From an uncultured Oscillospiraceae bacterium (GTDB taxonomy: Bacteria > Bacillota > Clostridia > Oscillospirales > Oscillospiraceae), in the NCBI GenBank assembly GCA_947630785.1, contig CANRIW010000004.1, positions 1 through 64,000 of the forward strand: 64,000 nucleotides of DNA. Direction: 5' to 3'. Shown piece by piece: positions 53,469 to 61,597 of the stretch (positions within the stretch are counted from its first letter, which is position 1; each line of letters starts with the position of its first letter). The notes beneath the pieces are model-generated. The model was not told the DNA's origin. It saw only the letters and a program-made list of their open reading frames with translations, and searched no databases. The position numbers and the translations under genes were made by a program.

Positions 53469-54140
53469 ATGGACGCGCTGGAAAAAAGACTGGGCTATCA
53501 GTTCATGGACCGGAGGCTGCTTGAGCACGCCCTGACCCACAGCTCCTACGCCAATGAGCATCGGGGCCTGGGGCTCACCAGCAATGAGAGACTGGAGTTT
53601 TTGGGGGACTCGGTCCTGGGCATGGTGGCGGCGGAGCGGCTTTTCCGGGAGCATCCCAATATGCCCGAGGGAGAACTGACCCGTACCAGGGCCGCTTTGG
53701 TATGCGAGACTGCTCTCCATCAGGTAGCTCTGTCTCTGGACCTGGGCAGATATCTCAGGCTTGGCCGGGGAGAGGACGCAGGCGGGGGACGGGAGCGGCC
53801 CTCCATCCTGGCGGACGCAACAGAGGCTGTGCTGGCGGCCGTCTATCTTGACGGCGGCATGGAGGCGGTGCGTCCCATCATCGAGGCTCTGATCCTGGAC
53901 CGGGAGGGAGAACAGTCCTCTGGCCGGGACTACAAGACCGCCCTCCAGGAGTTGGTCCAGCGCACGCCGGGCAGCGCCATCATGTACAGGCTGGTCGGAG
54001 AGAGCGGCCCGGATCACTGCCGCGTGTTTGTCACCGAGGTGTCAGTGGACGGCATCCCTGCCGGACAGGGAAGGGGACGCACGAAAAAAGAGGCGGAGCA
54101 GCAGGCCGCGAAGGCAGCGCTGGAAAAGCTGTCCGGCTGA
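53469..54140 (+). CDS. rnc: Ribonuclease III
   Basis: Cuts double-stranded RNA in rRNA processing and regulation. 223 residues: catalytic domain with ERLEFLGDSVL and LADATEAVLAAVYLDGG, and a C-terminal dsRNA-binding domain (about 155-221, DYKTALQELVQ...RTKKEAEQQAAKAALEKL). GGGAGGG ribosome binding site. Confidence 0.96.
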   Translation: MDALEKRLGYQFMDRRLLEHALTHSSYANEHRGLGLTSNERLEFLGDSVLGMVAAERLFREHPNMPEGELTRTRAALVCETALHQVALSLDLGRYLRLGRGEDAGGGRERPSILADATEAVLAAVYLDGGMEAVRPIIEALILDREGEQSSGRDYKTALQELVQRTPGSAIMYRLVGESGPDHCRVFVTEVSVDGIPAGQGRGRTKKEAEQQAAKAALEKLSG

Positions 54141-54159
54141 ATATGATGGATAGATACTG

Positions 54160-54200
54160 AGAGCGGCCGGTGAATTTTGCCGGACCGCTCTTGTATTTTG
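54160..54200 (+). terminator. Terminator after rnc, overlapped by the scpA promoter
   Basis: Stem AGAGCGGCCGG (54160-54170) with CCGGACCGCTCT (54180-54191), one bulge, then a T-rich tail. The tail begins the -35 of the next promoter. Confidence 0.75.
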
Positions 54201-54219
54201 TAAAAAGATTTGATATACT
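54191..54219 (+). promoter_or_regulatory. SigA-type promoter of scpA-scpB
   Basis: -35 TTGTAT (54191-54196), a 17-nt spacer and -10 TATACT (54214-54219). The -35 shares bases with the preceding terminator. Confidence 0.72.
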
Positions 54220-54250
54220 ATTCTAAATTTGTGGATTCGTGGAGGGAGGG

Positions 54251-55057
54251 ATGCCCGTGGATGCCCCCGTCTATCACCTGGACAAGGTGGTAAAGGCCAG
54301 GCAGGAGGACATGGAGGACTTCGACGGGCCTCTGGACCTGATCCTCCATCTGCTGAGCAAAAACAAGATCGAGATTCGTGACATCCAGATCTCCGTACTG
54401 CTGGACCAGTACATGGAATGGATGGACCGGCGTGAGGAACTGAATCTGGAGGTGGCCAGCGAGTTCGTCACCATGGCCGCCCACCTGGTGTATATCAAGA
54501 CCCGGATGCTGCTGTCCATCGAGGACGAGGTGGCCCTCAGCGAGATGGAGGAGCTGATGGCCGCCCTGGAGGAGCACAAGAGCCAGGAGACCTACCTGAA
54601 GATCAAGGCGGCGGCTGAGCCTTTGGGCCGGCGGTATGAGTTTGGCCGGGACTATCTGACCAAGCAGCCGGAGCCCGTTCAGGCGGACCGCATTTACCGC
54701 TACCTCCACGACAGGGAGGACATCCGGGGGGCGCTGCTGTCGGTGCTGTCCCGGGTGGGGAACCAGATGCCGCCCCCCGTGCGGGCCTTCGAGGGGATCG
54801 TGGGCCGGGAGCCCTATCCGGTGGCGGACAAGGCCCGGTCCATCCTGGACAGGCTCATCCAGTTCGGGGTGACCAGGTTCCGTGCCCTGTTTCGCACCAG
54901 CCGCAGCCGGTCCGAGGTGGTGGCCACCTTTTTGGCCATTCTGGAGCTGTGCCGGGCCAAGCGAATCCACCTGGCAGGCACGGCGGAGGACTGTACCGTC
55001 GCCAGCACCGGGGAGGACGCCGGCGAGGAGCTGAACGTGACGGTGGAGAGCTATTAA
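54251..55057 (+). CDS. scpA: Segregation and condensation protein A
   Basis: Kleisin subunit of the SMC condensin complex in chromosome organisation. 268 residues; N-terminal DFDGPLDLILHLLSKNKIEIRDIQISVLLDQYMEWM and a C-terminal winged helix that binds the SMC head (EVVATFLAILELCRAKRI). The ATG at 54251 is only 5 nt from GGAGG; a GTG at 54257 with better spacing is possible. scpB follows 21 nt later. Confidence 0.94.
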   Translation: MPVDAPVYHLDKVVKARQEDMEDFDGPLDLILHLLSKNKIEIRDIQISVLLDQYMEWMDRREELNLEVASEFVTMAAHLVYIKTRMLLSIEDEVALSEMEELMAALEEHKSQETYLKIKAAAEPLGRRYEFGRDYLTKQPEPVQADRIYRYLHDREDIRGALLSVLSRVGNQMPPPVRAFEGIVGREPYPVADKARSILDRLIQFGVTRFRALFRTSRSRSEVVATFLAILELCRAKRIHLAGTAEDCTVASTGEDAGEELNVTVESY

Positions 55058-55078
55058 CTGACGAAGGGAGGTCCCCGC

Positions 55079-55690
55079 GTGGAGCTGAAAGAGTTGGAAT
55101 CCGCCATCGAGGGCATCCTGTTTGCCGCAGGGGACCCGGTGCCCACCGAACGGCTCTGCCTCACGCTGGACCAGGACAGAGAGACGGTGGACAGCGTGTG
55201 CCAGAGCCTGGCCGACAAGTACAGCTATGAGCGGCGGGGGGTCCGCATCGTCAAGCTGGATACCAGCTGGCAGATGTGCTCCGCGCCGGAGCAGGCCCCC
55301 TATATCCGTAAGGCGCTGGAGGGCCGCAAGCCCGCCAAGCTGTCCCAGCCCGCCCTGGAGGTGCTGTCCATCATCGCCTACTTCCAGCCGGTGACGAGGG
55401 CCTACATCGAACAGGTGCGGGGGGTGGACAGCTCCTACACCGTGGGGCTGCTGCTGGAGCGGGAGCTGATCTGCGAGGCGGGGCGGCTCAACGTCCCAGG
55501 CCGGCCCATGCAGTTCCGCACCACAAAGACCTTCCTGCGCTCCTTCGGTCTCACCTCCCTGGAGGATCTGCCAGAACTGCCGGGGGCCGGACAGGAAGGG
55601 GACCAGCTCACTATGGAGCTGGAGTCCGCCATCCAGCGGCTGAAGACCGCCGAGGAGCAGGAACAGGAGGGCGGAGGTGAGCAGGATTGA
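55079..55690 (+). CDS. scpB: Segregation and condensation protein B
   Basis: Winged-helix partner of ScpA in the SMC complex. 203 residues; LESAIEGILFAAGDPV at the start and LSQPALEVLSIIAYFQPVTRAYIEQVRGVDSSYTVGLLLERELI in the middle. GTG start with GAAGGGAGG upstream. A Glu/Gln-rich tail ends in overlap with the next gene (TTGA). Confidence 0.94.
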   Translation: MELKELESAIEGILFAAGDPVPTERLCLTLDQDRETVDSVCQSLADKYSYERRGVRIVKLDTSWQMCSAPEQAPYIRKALEGRKPAKLSQPALEVLSIIAYFQPVTRAYIEQVRGVDSSYTVGLLLERELICEAGRLNVPGRPMQFRTTKTFLRSFGLTSLEDLPELPGAGQEGDQLTMELESAIQRLKTAEEQEQEGGGEQD

Positions 55691-56328
55691 CCGCGCTCAT
55701 CGTCATCCTCATCATCCTGGCCGTCTTTTGGCTCATCGGCATGATCCGCCTGGGCGGGCGGCTGAAGTACGGTGAGGCGGGCTTTTTCGTCTACATCCTG
55801 GCGGGGCCGGCAAAGATACAGGTGCTGCCCGCGCCGCCCAAAAAGCCTGAGAAACAAAAGCCCAAAAAGGAGAAAAAATCGAAACCTGAGAAGCCCAAAA
55901 AGCCCAAGCCCGAGGGCCAGCCCGGGACGCTCCAACGGGTGATGTCGGTACTGCCCCGCATTCTGGATGCTGTGGGCGCCCTCAGGCGCAGGATACGCAT
56001 CGACGACATCGATCTGACCCTTATCTGGGGCGGGTCCGACCCCGCCTCCATCGCCATCGGCTACGGCCGGGCCAACGCCGCCCTGGGCGCCCTCTGGCCG
56101 CTGGTGGAGAACAATTTCATGGTGAAGCGCCGCAGCTTCGACATCCAGATGGACTATGGCCGGACCGAGCCGGCGGTGGAGGTCACGGCGGCGTTCACCA
56201 TCACGTTGGGACAGATACTAACCCTGGCCCTGTGGCACGGCGGCCGGGTGCTGATCCAGTGGGTGCGCAGCGGCAGGCCCGCTGCCAGGCCCAGCGCGAA
56301 AGATAGAAGACAGGAGGCTAAAGCATGA
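55687..56328 (+). CDS. DUF2953 domain membrane protein
   Basis: 213-residue protein: an N-terminal membrane helix (about 2-19, ALIVILIILAVFWLIGMI), a Lys/Pro-rich low-complexity linker (about 52-80) and a soluble DUF2953-like domain (IRIDDIDLTLIWGGSDPASIAIGYGRANAALGALWPLVE). DUF2953 genes often sit next to ytfJ in spore formers; the function is not established. TTG start overlapping the scpB stop. Confidence 0.75.
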   Translation: MTALIVILIILAVFWLIGMIRLGGRLKYGEAGFFVYILAGPAKIQVLPAPPKKPEKQKPKKEKKSKPEKPKKPKPEGQPGTLQRVMSVLPRILDAVGALRRRIRIDDIDLTLIWGGSDPASIAIGYGRANAALGALWPLVENNFMVKRRSFDIQMDYGRTEPAVEVTAAFTITLGQILTLALWHGGRVLIQWVRSGRPAARPSAKDRRQEAKA

Positions 56329-56750
56329 GCGAGAACAACCATCCCATCAACGAGGTGCTCCAGACCACCATGGACAAGATCCACGAGATGGTGGACGCCA
56401 ACACCGTCATCGGCAAACCCATCGTCACCCAGGACGGTGTCACCCTGATCCCTGTGTCCCGGCTGTCCTTCGGCTTTGCCAGCGGCGGGTCCGACTTCGG
56501 CAAGACCCAGGGCGTGGCCAAGAACTTCGGCGGCGGCGCTGGGGCCGGCGTGAACATCACCCCGGTGTCCTTTCTGGTGGTGAAGGACGGAGCGGTGCGG
56601 GTGCTGCCCGTCATGCCCCCGCCGGCGGACACCCTGGGCCGGGTGGTGGACATGGTGCCCGACATGTTCGACAAGGTCACCGGTTACATCGACCGGAAGA
56701 CCGGCGATCCCGTCGTTTCCCCCGTGGAGGCGGCAGAGGAGGCCGAGTAA
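56325..56750 (+). CDS. ytfJ: GerW/YtfJ family sporulation protein
   Basis: 141-residue spore protein of the YtfJ/GerW family, implicated in germination in Bacillus. Family features: VIGKPIVTQDGVTLIPVSRLSFGFASGG and a Gly-rich GGGAGAGVNITPVSFLVVKDGAVRVLPV. ATG overlaps the DUF2953 stop. It precedes a D,D-carboxypeptidase gene, as in other spore formers. Confidence 0.92.
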   Translation: MSENNHPINEVLQTTMDKIHEMVDANTVIGKPIVTQDGVTLIPVSRLSFGFASGGSDFGKTQGVAKNFGGGAGAGVNITPVSFLVVKDGAVRVLPVMPPPADTLGRVVDMVPDMFDKVTGYIDRKTGDPVVSPVEAAEEAE

Positions 56751-56786
56751 GTCCTGCGCATACCAAACCGCAGAGAGGTCATACTA

Positions 56787-56823
56787 CTCCCATCTGACTG
56801 TTCGGATGGGAGTGACCTTTTTT
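56787..56823 (+). terminator. Terminator-like hairpin containing the next gene's Shine-Dalgarno
   Basis: Stem CTCCCATC (56787-56794) with GATGGGAG (56805-56812), extendable by AGGTCA/TGACCT outside an asymmetric loop, then TTTTTT (56818-56823), which runs into the TTG start at 56822. GGGAG in the 3' arm is the ribosome binding site, 9 nt from the start. Confidence 0.72.
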
Positions 56824-57922
56824 GAGACGTTTTGCCGCTTATCTGGCCGCGATCGCCGCCCTTTTTGCGCTGTTCGTGCCTGTTTACGCCGTTTCCACCC
56901 ACGCATCCAGCGCCATTTTGATGGACGCCGAGAGCGGCCGGGTGCTGTATGAGCAGAATCCCCATGAAAAACGGCTCATCGCCAGCACCACCAAGCTGAT
57001 GACCGCCCTGGTGGCGGTGGAGAACTGCGCCGACCTGGACGGAGAGGTGGAGATCAGGCCGGAGTGGCTGGGGGCGGAGGGCTCCTCCATCTACCTGAAG
57101 GCGGGGGAGAAGATCACCGTCCGGGGGCTGCTGTACGGCCTGCTGCTCCAGTCAGGGAATGACTCGGCCACCGCCATCGCCTGCCACATCGCCGGCAGCG
57201 AGGGAGACTTCGTGGCGCTGATGAACCAAAGGGCGGCGGAGCTTGGCATGGCCGACACCTCCTTTGCCAACGCCTGCGGCCTTGACCACGAAAACCACTA
57301 TTCCACCGCTTACGATATGGCCCTGCTGGCCCGGGTCTGCCTAAAAAACGAGACGGTGGCCGCCATCTGCGCCACTAAGACGGTCACCATTGGGACACGG
57401 ACCTTCGTGAACCACAACAAGCTGCTCACCCGGTACGAGGGCTGCGTGGGGATGAAGACCGGCTTCACCGAAAAGGCGGGGCGGACCCTGGTGTCCGCCG
57501 CCACACGGGACGGCCAGACGCTGATCTGCGTCACCCTCAACGACGGGGACGACTGGAACGACCACGCGAAGCTGCTGGACTACGGCTTTGAGATGTTCCC
57601 CAGAGAGAAGCTGTACGCCGCCGGGGACGGGTTCGGTGCGGTACCGGTGAGCGGCAGTCTGCTGCCCGTGGTCAACGCGGTGGCGGCCTCCGACGTGGGC
57701 TATCCCATCCGGGACGGGGAGAAGTTGACCCTCCATGTGGATCTGGCCGACCGCGCGGAGGCACCTGTTCACGCCGGGGATAAGCTGGGTGAGGCGGTCT
57801 GGTGGCTGGACGGCCAGCCGGTGGCCCGGGTGGACCTGGTCTGCGGCCAGACGGCGGGATTGGACATTTTTGAGCCGGTGTCCTTTTGGGACAGGCTTCG
57901 CGCCCTGTTCGGCGCATATTGA
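56822..57922 (+). CDS. D-alanyl-D-alanine carboxypeptidase (DacF/DacB type)
   Basis: Exported penicillin-binding protein trimming the terminal D-Ala of wall stem peptides. 366 residues: signal peptide about 1-28, catalytic STTK (55-58), SGN (111-113) and KTG (212-214), then a C-terminal beta domain and an amphipathic end (FWDRLRALFGAY) suited to membrane attachment. Next to ytfJ and rluB, the place of sporulation-linked DacF-like enzymes. TTG start. Confidence 0.92.
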   Translation: MRRFAAYLAAIAALFALFVPVYAVSTHASSAILMDAESGRVLYEQNPHEKRLIASTTKLMTALVAVENCADLDGEVEIRPEWLGAEGSSIYLKAGEKITVRGLLYGLLLQSGNDSATAIACHIAGSEGDFVALMNQRAAELGMADTSFANACGLDHENHYSTAYDMALLARVCLKNETVAAICATKTVTIGTRTFVNHNKLLTRYEGCVGMKTGFTEKAGRTLVSAATRDGQTLICVTLNDGDDWNDHAKLLDYGFEMFPREKLYAAGDGFGAVPVSGSLLPVVNAVAASDVGYPIRDGEKLTLHVDLADRAEAPVHAGDKLGEAVWWLDGQPVARVDLVCGQTAGLDIFEPVSFWDRLRALFGAY

Positions 57923-57943
57923 AATGAAAGGGCGGTGAACGCC

Positions 57944-58648
57944 TTGGAGGAACGCCTGCAAAAGCTGCTGTCCGCCGCGGGGGTGTGCTCCCGGCGGAAG
58001 GCGGAGGAATACCTGGCCGCCGGGCGGGTGACGGTGAACAGCCTTGTCGCCTCTGTGGGGGACAAGGCGGACCCGGCCCGGGACCGGGTGGAGGTAGACG
58101 GCGTACCGCTGTCCGCCCCCGCCGCCCATACATATCTCCTGCTGAACAAGCCCAGAGGGTATGTCACTACCCTGTCCGACGAGAAGGGCCGCAAAACAGT
58201 TGCCGATCTGCTGGAGGGCTGTCCGGTGCGGGTGTGGCCGGTGGGGCGGCTGGACCTGGACTCGGAGGGGCTGCTGCTCCTCACAGACGACGGAGAGCTG
58301 ACGAACCGCCTGACCCATCCCTCCCATGAGGTGGAGAAGGAGTATCTGGTGTGGGTGAGGGGAGAGGTGCCCGCCGGGGCGGAGGCCCTGCGGACTATGG
58401 ACTTCCTGGAGGGGGAGCCCATCCGCCGGCCCGCCGTGAAGGTCATAAAAGCGGAGGCAGACGGCGGCCTCCTCTCCGTAGTCATCCACGAGGGGAAGAA
58501 CCGGCAGGTGCGGCGGATGTGCGCCGCCGCCGGCCTCACCGTCACCCGGCTGAAACGGGTGCGGGAGGGCCGCCTGGAACTGGGAGACCTCAGGTCTGGC
58601 CGGTGGAGGACCCTCACAGAGGCGGAAGTCCGGGACCTGCTGGGTTGA
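57944..58648 (+). CDS. rluB: Pseudouridine synthase (RsuA/RluB family)
   Basis: Makes pseudouridine in 23S rRNA (RluB-like) or 16S rRNA. 234 residues: S4 domain (ERLQKLLSAAGVCSRRKAEEYLAAGRV) and a catalytic domain with aspartate in GRLDLDSEGLLLLTDDGEL, then EGKNRQVRRM. TTG at 57944 is preferred: AAAGGG is 11 nt upstream, against only 2 nt for the in-frame GTG at 57935, and the family usually starts at the S4 helix. Confidence 0.88.
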   Translation: MEERLQKLLSAAGVCSRRKAEEYLAAGRVTVNSLVASVGDKADPARDRVEVDGVPLSAPAAHTYLLLNKPRGYVTTLSDEKGRKTVADLLEGCPVRVWPVGRLDLDSEGLLLLTDDGELTNRLTHPSHEVEKEYLVWVRGEVPAGAEALRTMDFLEGEPIRRPAVKVIKAEADGGLLSVVIHEGKNRQVRRMCAAAGLTVTRLKRVREGRLELGDLRSGRWRTLTEAEVRDLLG

Positions 58649-58650
58649 TC

Positions 58651-58701
58651 TGCAAGTGAGAGGAAATTTTCCTGCAAAACCGCTTGCAATTTATCCTGCA
58701 A
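58651..58701 (+). promoter_or_regulatory. Phased TGCAA repeats at the RpiR gene promoter
   Basis: TGCAA occurs at 58651, 58673, 58685 and 58697; the last three are exactly 12 nt apart. Two lie within identical 10-mers TCCTGCAAAA (58670 and 58694) flanking the -35. Candidate operator for the RpiR protein. Confidence 0.45.
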
Positions 58702-58712
58702 AATAGTATGAT
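58684..58712 (+). promoter_or_regulatory. SigA-type promoter of the RpiR operon
   Basis: -35 TTGCAA (58684-58689), a 17-nt spacer and -10 TATGAT (58707-58712). Confidence 0.75.
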
Positions 58713-58775
58713 AGATGTGGGCGGAAGCTGGAGTGCTTCCGCTTCACTATGAAAGAAAGAACGGAGTGGTCCGAC

Positions 58776-59648
58776 ATGAGCCGTGACATCCTCGCCGCCA
58801 TCCAAAACAGGATGGACACCTTTTCCAAGAGTCAAAAGCGCATCGGGCGCTATATTCTGGACAGTTATGACAAGGCAGCTTTTATGACTGCCGCCAGGCT
58901 TGGCCAGACGGTCAAGACCAGTGAGTCCACGGTGGTGCGTTTCGCCGCCGAATTGGGGTATGACGGCTATCCCGCCATGCAGAAGGCCCTTCAGGAGTTG
59001 ATTCGGGGAAAACTGACCACCGTTCAGCGAATTGAGGTGTCCTATGACCGGCTGGGCACCCAGGACGTGCTGGAGAAGGTGATCCAGTCCGACATGGAAA
59101 AACTCCGCCTGTCCCTGGCCGAGGTGGACCGCGCGGACTTTTCCGCCATTGTGGACGCCATCGTCAAGGCACGCCGCATCTATATCCTGGGGGTGCGCTC
59201 TTCGGCGGCCCTGTCCGATTTCCTGTCCTTCTACTTCAAGCTGATCTTCGATAACGTGTGGCAGGTACAGACCTCCCTAGCCAGCGAGATGTTCGAGCAG
59301 ATGCTCCGGGTGGGGCCGGAGGACGTGGTCATCGGCATCAGCTTCCCGCGGTACTCCACCCGGTGCGTCCGTGCCATGGAGTTCGCCCGGGACCAGGGGG
59401 CCACGGTGGTGGCCATCACCGACAGCAATATGTCCCCTTTGTATGACACCTCCGACTATCGGCTGCTGGCCAAGAGCGACATGGCCTCCTTCGTGGACTC
59501 CCTGGTGGCGCCTCTGTCGGTCATCAACGCGCTGATCGTGGCGGTGGGCCGCAAGATGCCGGGCGACGTTACCGCCACCTTTGAGAAGCTGGAGCGCATC
59601 TGGGACGAATACCAGGTGTATGAGAAGGTGGAGTACACCGACAAGTGA
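58776..59648 (+). CDS. MurR/RpiR family transcriptional regulator
   Basis: 290-residue regulator: N-terminal RpiR helix-turn-helix (about 1-77, with SESTVVRFAAELGYDGYPAMQKAL) and a C-terminal SIS sugar-phosphate-binding domain (about 105-240, RRIYILGVRSSAALSDFLSFYF, IGISFPRYSTRCVRAMEFARDQGATVVAITDS). The ATG at 58776 has CGGAG 9 nt upstream; the ATG at 58749 has no ribosome binding site. No sugar catabolic gene is adjacent, so its effector is unclear. It overlaps the flavoprotein gene by 4 nt. Confidence 0.9.
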   Translation: MSRDILAAIQNRMDTFSKSQKRIGRYILDSYDKAAFMTAARLGQTVKTSESTVVRFAAELGYDGYPAMQKALQELIRGKLTTVQRIEVSYDRLGTQDVLEKVIQSDMEKLRLSLAEVDRADFSAIVDAIVKARRIYILGVRSSAALSDFLSFYFKLIFDNVWQVQTSLASEMFEQMLRVGPEDVVIGISFPRYSTRCVRAMEFARDQGATVVAITDSNMSPLYDTSDYRLLAKSDMASFVDSLVAPLSVINALIVAVGRKMPGDVTATFEKLERIWDEYQVYEKVEYTDK

Positions 59649-60889
59649 GCCGGGAAATCGTCATCGCGGGGGCCGGGCCCGCGGGCATGATGGCGGCCAT
59701 CACCGCCGCCAGGGCGGGGGCCTCCGTGCTCCTGCTGGAGCCCAATGAGAAGGTGGGCCGCAAGCTGTATATCACAGGCAAGGGCCGGTGCAACCTCACC
59801 AACCACTGTGCGGTAGAGGAGGTATTGGCCTCCACGCCCCGGAACGGCCGGTTCCTGTACAGCGCCATGAGCCGGTTTTCTCCCGCCGACACGGAGAGAT
59901 TTTTTACCGATCTGGGTGTGCCGCTGAAGGTGGAGCGGGGGAACCGGGTGTTCCCCAGGTCCGATAAGGCTGCCGACATCGTGGACGCCCTGTTCTTTGA
60001 GCTGAAGCGGCTGAGAGTGGAGCTGCGGCATGACCGCGTAACAAATCTCGCGCGAAACGCCGCGGGGACGCTGGATATTTCCACGGAAAATAGCAATATT
60101 ATCAAGGGCTATAAAGCATTTGTCCTTGCCACAGGTGGGCTGTCCTATCCCGCCACCGGCTCCACCGGGGACGGGTATGAATTAGCAAAAAGTGTGGGGC
60201 ACACCATCGTGCAGCCCGCGCCCTCTCTGGTGCCGCTGGAGTCCCCGGATCCCTGCTGCGCCCGGATGCAGGGCCTGTCCCTGAAAAACGTGTCCCTCCG
60301 GGTGAAAAATCAGAAGGGGAAGGTCGTCTATCAGGAGCAGGGGGAGCTGCTGTTCACCCACTTCGGCCTGTCCGGGCCGCTGGTGCTCAGCGCCAGCGCC
60401 CACATGCGGGACTTTGGCCGTGATAGCTACACCTGCGTCATCGACCTGAAGCCCGCTCTGGAAGAGGCCACTCTGGACGCCCGCCTGGTCCGGGAGCTGA
60501 CCGCAGGGGCCAACCGGGACATGGCCAACCTGATGGGCGCGCTGGCCCCACGGCTGCTGATCCCCGTCCTGCTGGAGCGGGCCGGCATCCTGGCAGAGAA
60601 AAAAGCCCACGACGTCACAAAGAGAGAGCGCCGCCGGCTGCTTGAGATTCTCAAGGGTTTTTCGGTGGCCGTGTCTGGCCCCAGGCCCGTGGAGGAGGCC
60701 ATCATCACCTCCGGTGGGGTCAAGGTGTCGGAGGTGGACCCAAAAACCATGATGTCCAGGCTGGTCCCCGGCCTGTTCTTCGCCGGAGAGGTGCTGGACG
60801 TGGACGCCTACACCGGCGGATTCAACCTCCAGATCGCCTGGGCCACTGGCCATGCGGCGGGGGAGAGTGCCGCGAACTATATCAGGTAA
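59645..60889 (+). CDS. HI0933/YhiN/BaiN-like FAD-dependent oxidoreductase
   Basis: 414-residue flavoprotein of the HI0933 family (also annotated as aminoacetone oxidase family or BaiN). FAD site IVIAGAGPAGMMAAITAARAG, then GKGRCNLTN, FVLATGGLSYPATGSTGDGYELA and the C-terminal GLFFAGEVLDVDAYTGGFNLQIAWATGHAAG. The true substrate is unknown for most members; the bile-acid name should not be read as evidence of that activity. GTG start overlaps the RpiR stop; cmk follows directly. Confidence 0.88.
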   Translation: MSREIVIAGAGPAGMMAAITAARAGASVLLLEPNEKVGRKLYITGKGRCNLTNHCAVEEVLASTPRNGRFLYSAMSRFSPADTERFFTDLGVPLKVERGNRVFPRSDKAADIVDALFFELKRLRVELRHDRVTNLARNAAGTLDISTENSNIIKGYKAFVLATGGLSYPATGSTGDGYELAKSVGHTIVQPAPSLVPLESPDPCCARMQGLSLKNVSLRVKNQKGKVVYQEQGELLFTHFGLSGPLVLSASAHMRDFGRDSYTCVIDLKPALEEATLDARLVRELTAGANRDMANLMGALAPRLLIPVLLERAGILAEKKAHDVTKRERRRLLEILKGFSVAVSGPRPVEEAIITSGGVKVSEVDPKTMMSRLVPGLFFAGEVLDVDAYTGGFNLQIAWATGHAAGESAANYIR

Positions 60890-61597
60890 ATGGAGCGGAT
60901 GGATTTGAAGGAGCACAGGAGCATCGCCATCGACGGGCCCTCCGGGGCGGGGAAGTCCACCCTGGCGAAACGGCTGGCCAAGGAGCTGGGGTACCACTAT
61001 GTGGATACCGGGGCCATCTACCGGACCGTGGCGCTGGCGGCCTTGCGGACGGGGGTGGACCCCGCCGACAGCAACGGCGTGGCCGCCCTGCTGCCGGGCG
61101 TCAACGTGACGATGGACTACGACGGAGACGGCCTCCAGCATATGTATCTGAACGGGGAGGACGTGACGGCCGCCATCCGGCAAAATGAAGTGTCCGCCGG
61201 GGCGTCCAAGGCGGCGGCCATCCCCGCCGTCCGGGACTTCCTGTTGGAGACCCAGCGGGGGCTGGCCCGGAACTTCGACGTGATCATGGACGGGCGGGAC
61301 ATCGGCACCGTGGTGCTGCCCGACGCGGATGTGAAGATATTCCTCACCGCCTCCCCGGAGGCCCGGGCGGAGCGCCGTTGGAGGGAACTCCTGGAGCGCG
61401 GCCAGCAGGCTGACAAGGTGCAGATCCTGCAAGAGGTCATGGAGCGGGATGCCCGGGACTCCGGTCGGGCCACGGCCCCGCTGAGACAGGCGGAGGACGC
61501 TGTTTTGGCAGATACCACGGAATTGGATTTTGAGGGCAGTTTCCGGCTGCTGCTGGGCATCATCCAAGAGCGTTTGGGAGGGACCCCAAATGAATAA
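60890..61597 (+). CDS. cmk: Cytidylate kinase
   Basis: Phosphorylates CMP and dCMP. 235 residues; P-loop GPSGAGKST near residue 16, YVDTGAIYR, and DGRDIGTVVLPDA. The ATG at 60890 abuts the preceding TAA. ATG at 60899 or TTG at 60905 (with GGAG 9 nt upstream) are alternatives that would shorten the protein by 3 or 5 residues. The cmk-plsC-ispH-rpsA order is typical of Clostridia. Confidence 0.94.
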   Translation: MERMDLKEHRSIAIDGPSGAGKSTLAKRLAKELGYHYVDTGAIYRTVALAALRTGVDPADSNGVAALLPGVNVTMDYDGDGLQHMYLNGEDVTAAIRQNEVSAGASKAAAIPAVRDFLLETQRGLARNFDVIMDGRDIGTVVLPDADVKIFLTASPEARAERRWRELLERGQQADKVQILQEVMERDARDSGRATAPLRQAEDAVLADTTELDFEGSFRLLLGIIQERLGGTPNE

